64,000 bases of DNA from Cladophialophora immunda. Taxonomy: Eukaryota; Ascomycota; Eurotiomycetes; Chaetothyriales; Herpotrichiellaceae. The notes beneath the pieces were generated by a model. The model searched no databases. It worked only from the letters and a program-made list of their open reading frames with translations, and was not told the DNA's origin. This document shows positions 32,517-45,111 of the stretch, piece by piece (the first letter of the stretch is position 1; the number at the start of each line of letters is the position of its first letter). The stretch lies in NCBI RefSeq assembly GCF_000835495.1, contig NW_015622546.1, positions 1,056,883 to 1,120,882 of the forward strand, written 5' to 3'. The position numbers and the translations under genes are program-made.

Positions 32517-33092
32517 CTAATGTCCACTTGGCGGGACCCATCCATGGCCGCCCAAATCTTCACCGAAAGTCTCGTTGCCGATCCTGATGGGCTTTGCATC
32601 GGTCAGGACGAAGACAATCCTTGTCCAAGAATCACTCGTGTTCCTCCACTCGTGCATCGTGCCCCTCTGGACCGCGACGTCGCCGCGCTTCAAGTAATGC
32701 ACTTCCCCCGAGTCCAGATGCAGCTCGATCTCGCCCTCCACCACAATGCCGTAGTCAAGACTTTGGGTGCGGTGCATCAGAGACGGCCCATGAGGTTTCA
32801 AGTCCACCATGCGACAAACGGTGCCATTGGGTCGGACTAGTCCAAGCGTGCCCTGCGCCATCAGGTCTTGGTGAGCCTTGATGTCCTTGTCGCCGCTCAT
32901 TTCGACTGGAAACTCGGACGACGTGTAGACGACGTTGAAGTAGTTCGTCTCGCGTACGTTTTGCCACTCCCCTGGCTCGCTCGAGTGCATGGTTGCCTTG
33001 CCGTCTGCCCGGTTGCCGGTGATGAAATTGGTGGGCTGTCGAAGGTCCGAGTGCGGCGTGACGCCATCTTTCGGTGCTGCTGCTGGTGCCAT
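32517..33092 (-). CDS. Cupin-domain protein
   Basis: Single exon, 191 residues. The conserved cupin barrel begins after a polar N-terminus: VDLKPHGPSLMHRTQSLDYG followed by VVEGEIELHLDSGEVHYLKRGDVAVQRGTMHEWRN. The two histidine-containing motifs have the layout expected for a small single-domain cupin. Motif 1 is partly degenerate (H...Q.LDYG..VEGE), as in many fungal cupins of this type that act in secondary-metabolite or catabolic clusters. It is convergent with the amidohydrolase, only 51 bp apart. Function may be a dioxygenase, isomerase or decarboxylation helper; not determinable. No cluster motif was found in its upstream 300 bp. Confidence 0.82.
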   Translation of the reverse strand: MAPAAAPKDGVTPHSDLRQPTNFITGNRADGKATMHSSEPGEWQNVRETNYFNVVYTSSEFPVEMSGDKDIKAHQDLMAQGTLGLVRPNGTVCRMVDLKPHGPSLMHRTQSLDYGIVVEGEIELHLDSGEVHYLKRGDVAVQRGTMHEWRNTSDSWTRIVFVLTDAKPIRIGNETFGEDLGGHGWVPPSGH

Positions 33093-34907
33093 GACGAAGG
33101 ATGCCGATCTATGTTTGGCGATGAACTACAATCTCTCACCGCGGCCTCGACTGGGTAGGACAGAAAAGAGGCAAGGTGAGCGGAAAGAGCAATTGTCTTG
33201 AAGAATTTTATAGCATGCGACGAAGTGTACCAAACCGACTAGCAATGCTTGGGACCTTTTCCCCCGGTAATGTCACACCGCGCACGATTCAGGACGATCT
33301 TTGGGTTTGAGATGTTCGTGCTCTCTGGGACGCTGGCGGTTATATCTCACCCGTGGTCAGGCACGCTAGCTGGGTCTTTCAGTGGTCGTCCTTTCGGGTC
33401 AGCGATCCCTGCCTCGGGAACCCAGAGATTTGGGCGATAGCGGCACCCAGAGTGGAGGAGTGTTGGATGATGGGGGAGAAGCGACGGCCGGTCAGGTGAT
33501 CGTATCTTCGACATATGATGAGCACCAAAAGCAGCGTTATGTACATCCGGCAGCGATACTGGGCAAGGCCATCTTGCAGCGGCTCCATACGGCGCAAGGT
33601 TTATTTACCGCGCGATCCACTCGATTCCAGATCTTGTGCGGCCGCTAGACGAGTTCGCACCTCGCACTACCACAATTTCTCCCAATTCGAACCTCGTCGA
33701 TCAGCCCGTCGACTTCAGAGGAGGCGATTCAGCATACATCGACGACTACTTCCGCTGGAGAGTTGTGCGTACTGCGCAAGAGAACATCAAGAAAATCCAG
33801 GAAGAAGATATCCCACGCATCGAAGCATGGGCACGATGCACAGGCTCTCTTCCTCTCCCTCTCCTCTCTTCCTCTCCATTTCTTACTCCTTATATTTTCC
33901 CCTATCCTCTCTCTACTTCTCGTATAAATCACTCTTCTATCTAGTCTTCTAACTACCTTAATATACTTTACTCGCGTTTTATTATACTTTGACCCTCCCT
34001 CCGTAGTTATCTTCTTTCTCTTTCCTTTTAGCGCTCGTCTTTCCTTAATCTCCTACTATACTCTAGTACTTACTACCCTACTCGCTATTTCCTAATACCG
34101 ATCTATATTTCGTAATATAAGATACGGGTGACTAGCGTACTATAGCTACTACTACCTAAGGTAGTGAATACGATAATAAGTTATCGCGAAGGAAGACCAT
34201 TAGACCAGTCAATACCAGCGTTGCCAGGAATCGATTGAATGATCGACTACGTAATTTCGATCGATCGATTTTCAATCGATTTATTAGTATTTGGTGTGGT
34301 TCGATCGATCAATCGATTAAATACTTAGTAGGCTTAGTAGGCTTAGCTATAGCTACAACGTGGAATTCGGTATCTAAGGAGATAGATTTATTAGTAAATT
34401 ATGTAGCAAGATATTAGGTAACGTAGTTCCTTCTATCGAGTCGCCCTCGCCGTTAATCGTTAGTTCCGTTCCTTCACTATCAATATTTACAATACTAACA
34501 TTAAGATTAGCGCTATTTGTGCCTTACTAAAGGTTGCTCCACCTTCAGATATAGGGATGCTGAGAGCATCTGCGGGTGAATGACCGAGACACTGCCCAAC
34601 GGGGCATGGAGGCGGTGCGTGGTCCGATTGCGCACACCCCTGAGCGTGACAAAGGCGGCGAATGGCTGCTTCGAACGTGGATTGGCGAAGCTCATCGGTG
34701 TCCAACCGCAGACAGGACTTGTGACAAAGAGACACGGATATACCCCTGGACCGACACGGGACCGACGGGTCAGTCCGGAGCCAAATTGGACGAGGCTGTC
34801 TAACCTGCAACAATTCTGTGTCGGCTCAATGCTGCTCGTGGATTCGTCAAGTGGGCCCTCAATAATTCGTAGAACTGTCCGAGTCGCCGTTTAATTGCAT
34901 CAGTTCG
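33093..34907. other. Decaying intergenic DNA with pyrimidine-rich repeat
   Basis: 33,093-33,400 should hold the cupin promoter. An open frame at 33,636-33,944 (with IDDYFRWRVVRTAQENIKKI) looks like the end of a broken gene, cut off by a pyrimidine-rich repeat from 33,850; I could not name it. 33,960-34,200 is AT-rich. 34,223-34,320 has GATC-rich inverted copies (AATCGATTGAATGATCGA and TCGATCGATCAATCGATT). 34,500-34,900 returns to balanced composition with nothing recognised. Confidence 0.4.
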
Positions 34908-36150
34908 TCACTCCAGGTATGTAAAGCGGCCATCTAATTGTTGGATCGTGATATCACTGAGATGGCCTCCGACGTGCCTCGTTCTCCACCCAAGCCCTCG
35001 ATTTGTTCCATGAATAATATTTCCGTCGGTCGAAACCATAAATTGCACGGCGTCGCCCGTAGCGTAGTTGTTAATGGTGCTGATGGTCTCCTTCAAGTGA
35101 TTGTCTACCTCGGAGCAGATATAATTGCATTGGCGGGCCGTCTCCCACTCTTCCCGAAGCCTTGCTAGACCGGCAATATCGTCCTCGGAGGTCATTGCTG
35201 TCTTCGACTTTGTCACTAATCGGTCCATTAAATCTTGCATATGTCTTTCTAAATTTTCCGCACCATCCAGGTCAGCAGGGAACGCCATCGAGATCGATAT
35301 TCCACCCAGATTTGCTGTCGCCCGACGGCTGCTGTCGCAGGGCAGGGAAGTAGGCGCTGCCCCATCCAGGTCACCTCAGCCACCGCTGGAATAACAGCAG
35401 CGGTCAAAAAGTAGTCCACCTAACCTACATCCTAAGAAAGCATCAAGGAAACAGCAACCTCCTACATCGTCGGTAAATGACCAAAATTTTGTCTTATTCA
35501 CCGCTGCAGTGCTATCTTTCACTGTTCCTCTCCTTATCCGTCGCTCGGATCTCAAAGTTTGATTTGGCGACGCTAGGACCATAACCGTCGGTGCAAGCAC
35601 GTGGAGACATACGGAGGTTCAAGGGGAAAAACCTTAATTTGCCTACCTACTGGCATATATCTAGCCACAACCACCCCCCCGCCCCCCTTTTTTTTAAACG
35701 CTCTGGACAGGAAAGTGTCTCAGTTGCGCCGCTCGAAAAGCCTTTATCGTCAGCCGTGTGGGGCAAGGAAAAAAAAAAAACCAGATCATGTATCCCCCCG
35801 CCCCGTAAAGTTCGGTAACTTGGATGAGGGTATCATCGTATTTAAGCTATCACACATTACACCCACTCCGTCCATCATTGTCTTATTCAATTCTTCCATT
35901 TACGTTATCTAATCGAATACTTATACTAGGGATCTTTCAATTTGAGAAGTTCTCGTCCGAAGATCCGCCATCTGGCTTTGCATTTCTCTAAGAGCCTCCT
36001 TTGTCTGCCGAACTTGTCAGCTCCTATCATTGGCCGAAAAAATCTCAAGATATCTCTCTATATCCAGCAATTGTCCGCTGAATGTCCGGACTCGTTGTGC
36101 TGCGTCGCGTATCTCCTGCCCCAGCATTAATCCGGAGTTGTCCCCTAAGG
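34908..36150 (-). pseudogene. Relic of a PigL_N-type fungal protein
   Basis: The best piece is an open frame from 35288 to 34908. It contains EWETARQCNYICSEVDNHLK and FMVSTDGNIIHGTNRGLGW...HVGGHLSDITIQQL, which parallels the end of the fungal N-terminal domain named after azaphilone-cluster protein L (usually ...QCL.ICAEVS...VVSTLGDLI...QWLGQMSD.SLQQL). Upstream on the same strand (36,128-35,940) lies a coiled-coil-like coding stretch (EIRDAAQRVRTFSGQLLDIE) broken by a TGA. The pieces are separated by about 650 bp with no clear frame. I read it as a truncated, mutated gene; it might instead be a surviving short gene at its 3' end. Function of the domain is unknown; it is often found in NLR-like or cluster-associated proteins. 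Confidence 0.45.
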
Positions 36151-37201
36151 TTGATATGCTTATAACGGCACGATAATCATATCGTGTTGATATTAGACCC
36201 GTACTGTAAGTGGTTTACCTATTAGGCCCTGTATGACTGAAATGTTTACCCTGTGAGGAAATGCCATAGTTCGTAATTATTTGAGGGTTAATAGATGGAC
36301 TTTTAAGATCTAATACATATCCTCCATCGAGCTCTTCTAACAGAAATTAGTCCTCGACTGAAGAATCGAAAATGTTCCCTTCGTCTATGCCTCGAAAAGT
36401 CATTTAGCCTACGGAGAAAGGTGATTTCTTTTTCGCTCTTCATGCGGCTTGCCCCTTAGAAGAATATGACCATTAGTATACAGTACTAGATAGGTTTCTA
36501 ATGTTTAAGCTTATGACTACGTAATCTAGAGGGTTTTTATGCCTTACTTATAGTGAATGCATCTGAAACATAGGACCGTCATTTTCTAAGAGATCGAGAG
36601 GATCCGTGTCCACCGAATATTTCATCTCTTACTATAGTTTGTAGTGGTAGATTAGTGAAGAGCGTGCCGGTACACTACGAAACCTTTGTGATGCTCTACT
36701 TCGAAGAATGATAACATATAGTGCCAGTACGTGAAAAATACGATTCCGGGGGTCAAAATCCCGGTTGAGACAGATGTGAAACTATCACGACATAGACGAC
36801 GGACGACATCCAGAGTGCTTTAGGCAAGAGTTGATAGCCTCGGCCAATAACGCTGAGGGATCTATTAACCGGAGTCGTGCATTGAAAAGTGACCGCAATC
36901 ATCCATGTTATACTGATAAAAGTACATTCTAAGCTTTATGGTGCAAATTCCGGGACTAGATTGCTACGGGACAACCTAGACTGGATGACCCGGTCGCACT
37001 TTCCAAAGAAACCGCCAAGCCGGAGTTCGAATTGACATGCACACGTCATGACCATCTAGTCGCCCTTCTCGACTTGATACACCCTCATAGTGTTTAACAA
37101 TTAGCAGGTCAGTGACTTCGGTTACAAGAATGTCTATATCCTGACGAGACATCCAAGGAGGTAAAGGCAAGCCCACGGAGCAATTCCCCAGAGGATGCAA
37201 A
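36151..37201. other. AT-rich flank of the transposon nest
   Basis: No coding region was recognised. The sequence is AT-rich but less so than the nest to the right, and I saw no repeated unit in it. It is the original host flank left of the hAT insertion. Confidence 0.4.
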
Positions 37202-37209
37202 GTCGTGCC
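37202..37209. repeat. 8-bp target-site duplication, left copy (GTCGTGCC)
   Basis: Identical to 54045-54052. An eight-base duplication is the hallmark of hAT transposition. Confidence 0.9.
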
Positions 37210-37392
37210 CAGCGTGGTTTTTGATACCTCGGGTATTGAAAGGTATCATTACGATACTAGTATTAGCGTATATTACTAGTATTAGTAGTATCATGATACT
37301 TCTTAGCATTCCTCACACACCGTACATACCGCTCTTCAAAAATCTTTCCCTCTCTTTTCTTCGTACGCATTTATTCTTTTAAAGAATAAAAT

Positions 37393-37743
37393 ATGGATTC
37401 TAAGGTAGATTTATCTCTTCACGAGCCTTCTACTATTATAGATTCAGTTTTAATAACCTCGAAAAGAGATATATCTACTCTAAAAACATGGGCTCATACT
37501 CGTACGCCACTTTAATACGAGCCTAAATCAAAAGATAGAGTTCGATATCTCTATTATGCCTACTATTCTCTTATCTTATCGTATAAGACTACAGTCACTA
37601 TAAACTTTCGAAAACATCTATAATTAAAGCATAATATTAATATTAAAGAGGATGTTAGTACGATTTAGTTATTAATACTTTAAAATCTTCAAAAGCTTTA
37701 TTAATAAGTAGCGATTTAAGGTTAAACGGGCGAAATAGACTCT
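37393..37743 (+). pseudogene. hAT transposase, 5' fragment
   Basis: It opens MDSKVDLSLHEPS and runs in one frame with several TAA/TAG stops at former CAA/CAG codons. The pattern STLKTWAHTRTPL...DRVRYLYYAYYS...NFRKHL.LKHNI is a BED-type zinc finger in which the cysteines have become tyrosines (TGT/TGC to TAT/TAC). It ends where the retroelement array is inserted at ACTCT (37739-37743). Confidence 0.75.
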
Positions 37744-38992
37744 TATCAAGGATGCCTTATTAGAGATAGGTAGTACTCAGCGATAGATATATTCCATAGT
37801 AATAAGTATCCTTTTACATCCAGTAGTGATAAAGACTTATAGTATAAGGAGAGGATACTTCTCGGATACGAGAAGCATACTTTTCTCATACGGACTATAT
37901 ACGGCCTAAAGTAGCTTAGCGCGGTCCAGCTTAGCGCGATCTTGATTATGCCCAGCTTCTAGGTCCCGTTTATAATATTACCCCCCCCTTTTAGCTTCTC
38001 GTCCTCGAGAGGCCCGTATAGGTAGTATTCCCCTCTTACTTAGTGAGGCTCGCGTACGAGTAGCTTACGTCCTGTATACGCCACTTGTCCACCGCCTGAA
38101 TATACCGTCTAAATGGTGCGTATAGGGGTGCACTCGCTATGTGAATGCATTATTAAATGTGCCTATTAGGTGTGTGCGTGAATGTACTATGTGAACTGTT
38201 ATGTGAATCGCTATATGAATGGCCATTATGCCTATTAAGCGTGAATCACTATTAAGCCCCATTAAACGCGTACATAAATACGTAACGTAGATGCGTAGCG
38301 TTAATGCGTCGTAATAATAGTATAGTCGTAAATAGCCTTATTATATCCTAATATAGTCGCTATCAAGGATGCCTTATTAGAGATAGGTAGTACTCAGCGA
38401 TAGATATATTCCGTAGTAATAAGTATCCTTTTACATCTAGTAGTGATAAAGACTTATAGTATAAGGAGAGGATACTTCTCGGATGCGAGAAGCATACTTT
38501 TCTCATACGGATTATGTGCGGCCTAAAGTAGCTTAGCGCGGTCCGGCTTGGCGCGATCTTAATTATGCCCGGCTTCCCGGTCCCGTTTATAATATTGCCC
38601 CCCCCCCTTTTAGCTTCTCGTCCTTAAGAGGCCCGTATAGGTAGTATTTCCCTCTTAGTTAGTGAGGCTCGTGTACGAGTAGCCTACGTCCTGTATGCGC
38701 TACTCGTCCACCGCATGAATGTACCGTCTGAATAGTGCGTATGGGGGTGCACTCGCTGTGTGAATACATTGTGTGAATACGCTGTTGAATGTGCCCATTA
38801 GGTGTGTGCGTGAATGTGCCATATGAACTATTGTGTGAATCGCTATGTGAATGGCTATTATGCCTATTGAGCGTGAATCGCCATTAAGCCCTATTGAACG
38901 CGTATATGAATGCGTAACGTGAATGCGTAGCGTTAATGCGTCGTAATAATAGTATAGTTATAAATAGCCTTATTATATCCTAATGCGGTCGC
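37744..38992 (-). repeat. Tandem pair of long LTR units of the Ty3/gypsy array
   Basis: Two direct copies, 37744-38360 (617 bp) and 38361-38992 (632 bp), each starting TATCAAGGATGCC and ending GTCGC. The first ~235 bp of each matches the 234-bp LTRs at 45112-45345 and (inverted) 48529-48762. The remaining ~385 bp, with a poly-C run and many short GTGAATG-type repeats, is absent from those short LTRs. The outer left border abuts the ACTCT duplication. Confidence 0.8.
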
Positions 38993-41900
38993 CTCTTATG
39001 CCTAAGTATATAGATACTACTTCTTCTCCCTTAGTTTATCTCTTTCTTCCTTTTATTAGTCTCACATAACATTCTAACGTTAGTAGCATCCGTCGTATAC
39101 TAGTCGCGTACTAATCGCTTCGTAGATAAATATAGTCAATTTCCGTCCCGGTAGTACTACCTTAGGTATAGGTAGCTAACCTCCTCGTTACCTAGGCGGC
39201 CCTCATGAGTAGTTTATACTTATCGTATGCGTTTCGTAGCTAACTTACGTACTTAGCTCCCCCCTAAACTCCCTCTAAGGCGTCTTAGCGTTCCTCCCGA
39301 GAGAAGCTACCTTACTAACGTTATCTACGCGTACTCTACGCTAGTCGCGGTTATCTAACTAGCTAGCGTATCGTATGCGATACGCGTACTACTGAGGGCT
39401 ATACCCACTATAATCGTTATAAGCGTAGTAATCGTACTAGTCCTAAGGGTTATGTTCCTATGAGTATTATACTATTATACGTATCCCTATAAGCTTATCG
39501 TATGCTTATTACATTAGGTTCCTCTATCCTACGTAGCCGCTACTAACCGTCTTCTTACCCGTAATTAGATGATTATGGATGGCGATCCGGACGCGCCCAC
39601 TATTATAGCCGTCTAGGACGAAGCCTCTACGCTATCTAGGCGCATATAAAACGTATTAAAGGCGTCTACGAGACATAACCTTACCTCTAGTTCTGGTGCC
39701 TCTACCGCCGCCTCCCCCTCTACCGCTACCGCCCCTAACCGCACCGCTAATATCCTTAGTAGTATCCTTAAAGCCTTACACTTTATAGCCGAGGCCTATG
39801 CGGTTATCGTGAGTAGTGCGTACTCCTCGCTTACGTCCCGCACTAACTTATATAGAATTAATTAAACGCCCCGGTCTAGTATAACGAGGTAGATAGTGGT
39901 TATAGGTTAGACCTAGACTCACTATCTGATCCTCCCGAGAGCGATAACGACGAGTAGCGTACGGTCTATGTACGTCTCTCTAGCGTATCCCCTATATAGT
40001 AGTTATATATTTTTCCTAGTATATCGCCTATATAGCGGGTGTGTGTCCTCCTAGTGTAGCATTACCCTTAGGTAGTGCGCGCTATACGCGCCTACGGCTT
40101 ATAGTCTAGTAGTAGTTAAGACGCTATAGCGTCGTATACATTTCGCATACCTAGCCTTAGGCTAAATACAAATCCCTTTACTTATCTTTCTATCCCTACT
40201 TTCCTTCTATAGTTAGTGATCGCCTCGCGTACGTTTTTCAGGTCTATCGCTAGTTACTACGAATTGTCTACCTCTCCGAATCCCTTCTAGCGAACGTAGA
40301 ACTTAGTTTAGCTATATCGGCGACGCTCTCTTAGTACCTCTTATACTTCCTATTCTTCCTCACCTTCAATATTAATAGGTTTAGGTATACTAATACTAGG
40401 GCGCGCGTAGTACGCCTATAATAAGGAGACGTAGAACGTATAGTAGAGTCTTCCGTATTTCTTCGGTAGCTTTAGCGTATACGCGTTTACGCCGTATTTA
40501 TCTATAACCTTAAAGGGTCCTAGGAACTAGTTAGCGAACTTTTTACTAGTATAGAGAGTTCTAATATTCTAGGTAGAAATAAGAACTTAATTACTAATAT
40601 TAAAGGATATACTCGTCCTCTTCTTATTATAGTATTTTTATATACGAGTCTTAGTGATTTCGCGTATTTCCTCCGCTATAGCGAGTGATTCCATAAGGGT
40701 AATAGCTCTTTCTTTAGCTATAACGTTCACTAGTTACTATATAAGCTCCTTACGGTTAACGTTTATATATAACGTAGGTGAAAATAATAAGATAAGGTTA
40801 AATAGCGTCTTTCCCATAGAGGCATTAGGCACTACGTTAATCGTATACTTAGTACTTATAAGTAGCTCTACCTAATCTAACTACTAGTAGTTAATATAGT
40901 ATCGGAGATAGTACTCTAGAGTCTAATTCGTCCGTTTAGTCTATCCATTAGTCTATAGATGAAAAGTAGTTAAGAATAGCCTATAAGTCGTAAGGTAGGA
41001 GTATAGAGTACCCTAATATAAAGATGTAAACGTCGTACCCTAATTAGATATAATTAACTTCGGCGCCCTAAATCTCGTAACTACCTTCTCTAGGACTAAT
41101 TAGCCTATCTATAGAGCGTTAATAGTACTAAGATACGGAGTTAAGGAAACTATCTTCGAGAATCAATCGATAATAATAAGTATCGAGTCGTATACGTTTC
41201 GCCTATATATTAACGGCGGTAGCCCTATAATAAAGTCTATTACGATATCTTACTATAGCCTATCTAGCCCTAGGAGGGGTTCTAGATAGCCGTACGGCTA
41301 ATAACGCGGCACTTTTATACGCTAGTAGATATCGTAAGAGCTAATATATTTATATATATCGTACCTAATATACGACCACTAATAGTATCGTATAATAGTT
41401 ATATACGTCCGAGCCTAACTGAAATATCTACTCTATTATAGATCGTCGTAATTTACCTTCAGTATCTCACACTACGTAGTAGGATCCCATAATATATATA
41501 CATAGTCGTCTCTTCATACGAGACCCGCGTAATCTACGCTCTATATTCCTCTAAACATTCCGCTAAGGATTTAGCTATTAAAGGTAGTAGTCTATTACTT
41601 CTCCTAATACTAGGGGTCTAGTATCTAAAGTTACTTTAGGTGAGTTATTAGTGACTCGCGGCATTCTCGCCCTAAAGTCTCTTACTCTTCACTAATTTCT
41701 AGTATAACTCCTTATTCTTCGGATAGTAGAGTGATAACGTAGTAGACGCTCTTTCCTCCTACTTTATACCTTTAGACTACTAAACGCGTTAGAATACTTA
41801 TAACGAGGCTATCTCTAACTCATATACTACTAGCGTACAGTTCGTATTCTTCTAATATCCGCTTCTTTAGTAGTTCTACTAGGATATTCTCAGTTAGTAG

Positions 41901-44900
41901 CTCTTCTGGCCCTATATAGTCTAGCCGATAGGAAAGCCTATCCGCTAGGTTATCCTTTCCCTATCGCTATTGAATAACGAAGTTATACGCTACTAGTACC
42001 TTAGCCTAGCGTATCTATCGTCTATTTAAGACCTTTATCTCTATAAAACTCTTTAGAGCTTCGTAGTTAGTAAGGATAATTATACTAGTTATAGGCGACT
42101 TAAGGTAGTATCTCTATACTACGAAAGCCTTAACGATTACTAGTATTTCTCCGTTATCTATATAGTAGTTCCGTTCCGTAGGAATTATTTTCCTCGAAAA
42201 GAATACTATCGGCCTCTAGAGCGTACGCCCTACCTACGTCTCGTACGCTTAGATTAGTACTCCCCTAATTACTTCTCCTAAAGCGTTAACCTTAACTCGA
42301 TATTATCGATTAGGCTTATAATATACTAGTATCGGTACGCTCGTAAAGTAGTCCTTAAGCGTATAAAACGCTTACGTAGCGATAGTAGTCTATTTAAAGG
42401 GGCTTAACTTCTTCCCTACTACCATTCCCGTAAGGAGATTAGTAATTAGAGCTACGACTTTCGAGTACTTATAGATAAAGCTCTAATAAAAGTTAGTAAA
42501 GCCTAGAAAGACCTAAACCTTACGGAATAATATAGGGGTTGGCTACTTCTCAATAGCGCTTACTCTATTAGGATCTATCTATACGCCTACGACTCTAACG
42601 TAGTAGCTAAGGAAGTTAACTTTAGAGACTCTAAATGTACACTTTGATAGTTTTATATATAAATAATACTTAATTAGGTACTTAAGTATAAGTCGTATAT
42701 ACTTCTTATACTCTTCTTCGCTATCGCTAAATATAAGTATATTATCTATATACATAACGTAAATATCGTCTAATAGCCCCCGTAGTACCTTATTAATATA
42801 CGATTAGAATAATATCGGAGTATTTATTAACCTAAACGGCATTACTAGGTACTTAAAGTAGCTGTACCGCGTACGAAACGTAGTCTTCTAGCGGTCCTCT
42901 TCGGTAATTCGGATTTAATAATATACGTCTTTAAGATTAAGTTTAGTGAAAATCTTTACTCTACTTAAGTAATCTAGAACCTTAGGAATTAAAGGTAGAG
43001 AGTAACGGTTCTTCTAGGTGACCCTATTTAGCGTACGATAGTCGACGTAAAGTCGTAGGCTACCGTTAGGTTTTAGTACGAATAGGACGGGCGCTCCTAC
43101 TAGGGAGTTACTCAGTTAAATCTATCCTCTTACTAGAGCTATCTTAATATACTCACGTAGGACCCGTAGCTTATTCGCACTTATAGAATAGAGAGGTCCG
43201 TACGAGATTATCTTGCCCTCCTTAATAGGGATAGAGTATTATATAAAGGTCTTATCTCTAAATACCTTAGAGTCAGGCTCTATAAAGGCTCTAGCTAAGT
43301 CCTATAAGTACTAAGAAAGCTCTACTTCTCGAACCTCAATCCTTATAAGCGTTATACTAGTAATTTAAGTATAATCCTCGTCTATATCGATAATAGGTTT
43401 AACTATTAGCATTTATAATTAAGAGATATCTAGATCTATAAGAAGTTCTATAGCTAAGACATAGGTAACTCGCTTATCTTTCGTAAGTCTCTCGCCTCTA
43501 GGTCTAAACCTCTATATACTAGTACTCTAGTCTATATTAGGGTTCACCTTTTTAAGCTAAGGGAATCTAAGGATAGCATTATATTCCATAATATCTATAG
43601 CGATATACGTATACGTATATGATCTACGTACTCCTTATACGTCTATCTTATACGTTAAGAAACGGTAGTTTCTATAGGTTCTAATAGGCTATCCTAAGAT
43701 AGTCTATATATAAACGTTAGTAGTACTTACCTTTACTCCTAACTCTACTATAAGGAGTTATAAGATAAAGTTCGCTTACGCCCCGCTATTAAGTAGTATG
43801 CGTATCTTCCTTAGTCTAGCTTCTATCTAGATTTCTATATTTATTATAAGAGCTTAGTAGTACTTTAGCTCTCTATTAGGGTTAGTACCTAGTAAGCCTA
43901 GCGTAATAGCGGTACTCTTCACGCTATACTCTAGTTTTTTATCGCGTCCTTTACACCTATATCTTACTTATAAGGCTTTAATCTATACTAATTAGCCTTA
44001 TACTCCTTTTTACTATAGTTATAGTATTCGCCCGTAAAAGATAGAGTATCCCTCTTTAGAGCGTCCTTCCTTTCTTCGCTTTATTATCCCCTTTTACGTA
44101 GCTTATTTACGTATATTATGCGGACTATATACGTATTAGTACTGGTACATATATACAACTTATCTTAATATAAGGCTTATACCCTTTACTTAATAACGTC
44201 CTTATACTATTAGACTAAGGCGAGGATCTATTCTCTTAATATAATTTCTTTATTTTCGTATATAATAAGCATATAAATCTCAGGCGAGAGTACATTTAGT
44301 AGTACCTAGGCCGCATATTCATCCTCTATTATAGGTAGAATATCTATCTTAATATTCTTAATATAGCGTAGTAAATCCCTCGCCGACTGATTTAGCCGTT
44401 ATTTTATCGACGCTAGTCTAATAAGTACTTCACTCTTACGAGTCGTAGGATCTACGATAACGCTCTTAAGGAATATAATATAGTTATCCTAAGTTTAGAA
44501 TTTAGTATACGGACATATCTACGCGTTATCCGCCCTATTATCTAAGAAGGTTATAGCGAGTAGTATACGTTATATATACTTATCCTTAGCGACCTCTAGT
44601 ATTATCTAAAAGAGCTTCTTTTATCTAAGGTTATATTAGTAGAGGCTTTCTATTAACTTCCCGTTAAACCTTAGAGATAGCGCGAGCTTAATATATTTCG
44701 AAATACTAGAGTCTTCTAAGATTAAAGAGCTTAAGGGTTACTTACGACTTAGTAACGTTATATCTATAACTTCTACGAACCTCGCGGGTTCTCTCCCTTC
44801 AAGCTTATCCTCTATTACCCTAAGTTCTTCCCTTCGGCGTTTATTAGCGACCTTTCTCTTAGTCTCTTTATATTAGGCTATTAGCTCCGCCTCTTCTATC

Positions 44901-45111
44901 TTAAGAGTAGTAAGACTCGCGTATAAGCCGCTTACTTCCCGCTAGGGATAATACTAGTCTTCTTACTAGTCTTCGATAAGATCTTAGTTATCTTAACCTT
45001 ATTATTACTATTCTAGAGTCACGCTTAACTCGCCTACGGATTATATATAAGGAGCTATTAAGCCCCCTTTTTTATCGCTAGTCTATCTAATCTTAAGAGA
45101 TACTATAAGAA
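38993..45111 (-). mobile_element. Ty3/gypsy chromodomain retroelement, internal region copy 1 (RIP-degenerate)
   Basis: Read on the minus strand from right to left. A Gag zinc-knuckle region lies near 44,040-43,990 (knuckle cysteines mutated), a protease region near 43,780, reverse transcriptase at about 43,250-42,600 ([14 protein letters not shown], then DDIYVMYIDN where YVDD is expected), and RNase H at about 42,330-41,930. Integrase follows at about 41,900-40,600, with a chromodomain at about 40,380-40,270 (WEVEEVLRERRRYS.TKFYVR.KGFGE). All frames carry stops. It is bounded by LTRs on both sides and belongs to the chromovirus type of Ty3/gypsy. Confidence 0.82.

Noticed and set aside
33636..33944. 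102-codon plus-strand frame
   Set aside because: The first part may be a gene remnant, but the end is low-complexity pyrimidine-rich repeat and no family was recognised.
37744..38992. CRISPR-like or satellite tandem repeat
   Set aside because: There are only two ~620-bp units, matching the LTRs elsewhere in the array.
40654..40875. 73-codon plus-strand frame in the gypsy array
   Set aside because: It is antisense to integrase of the minus-strand copy and opened by RIP mutations; no independent gene.
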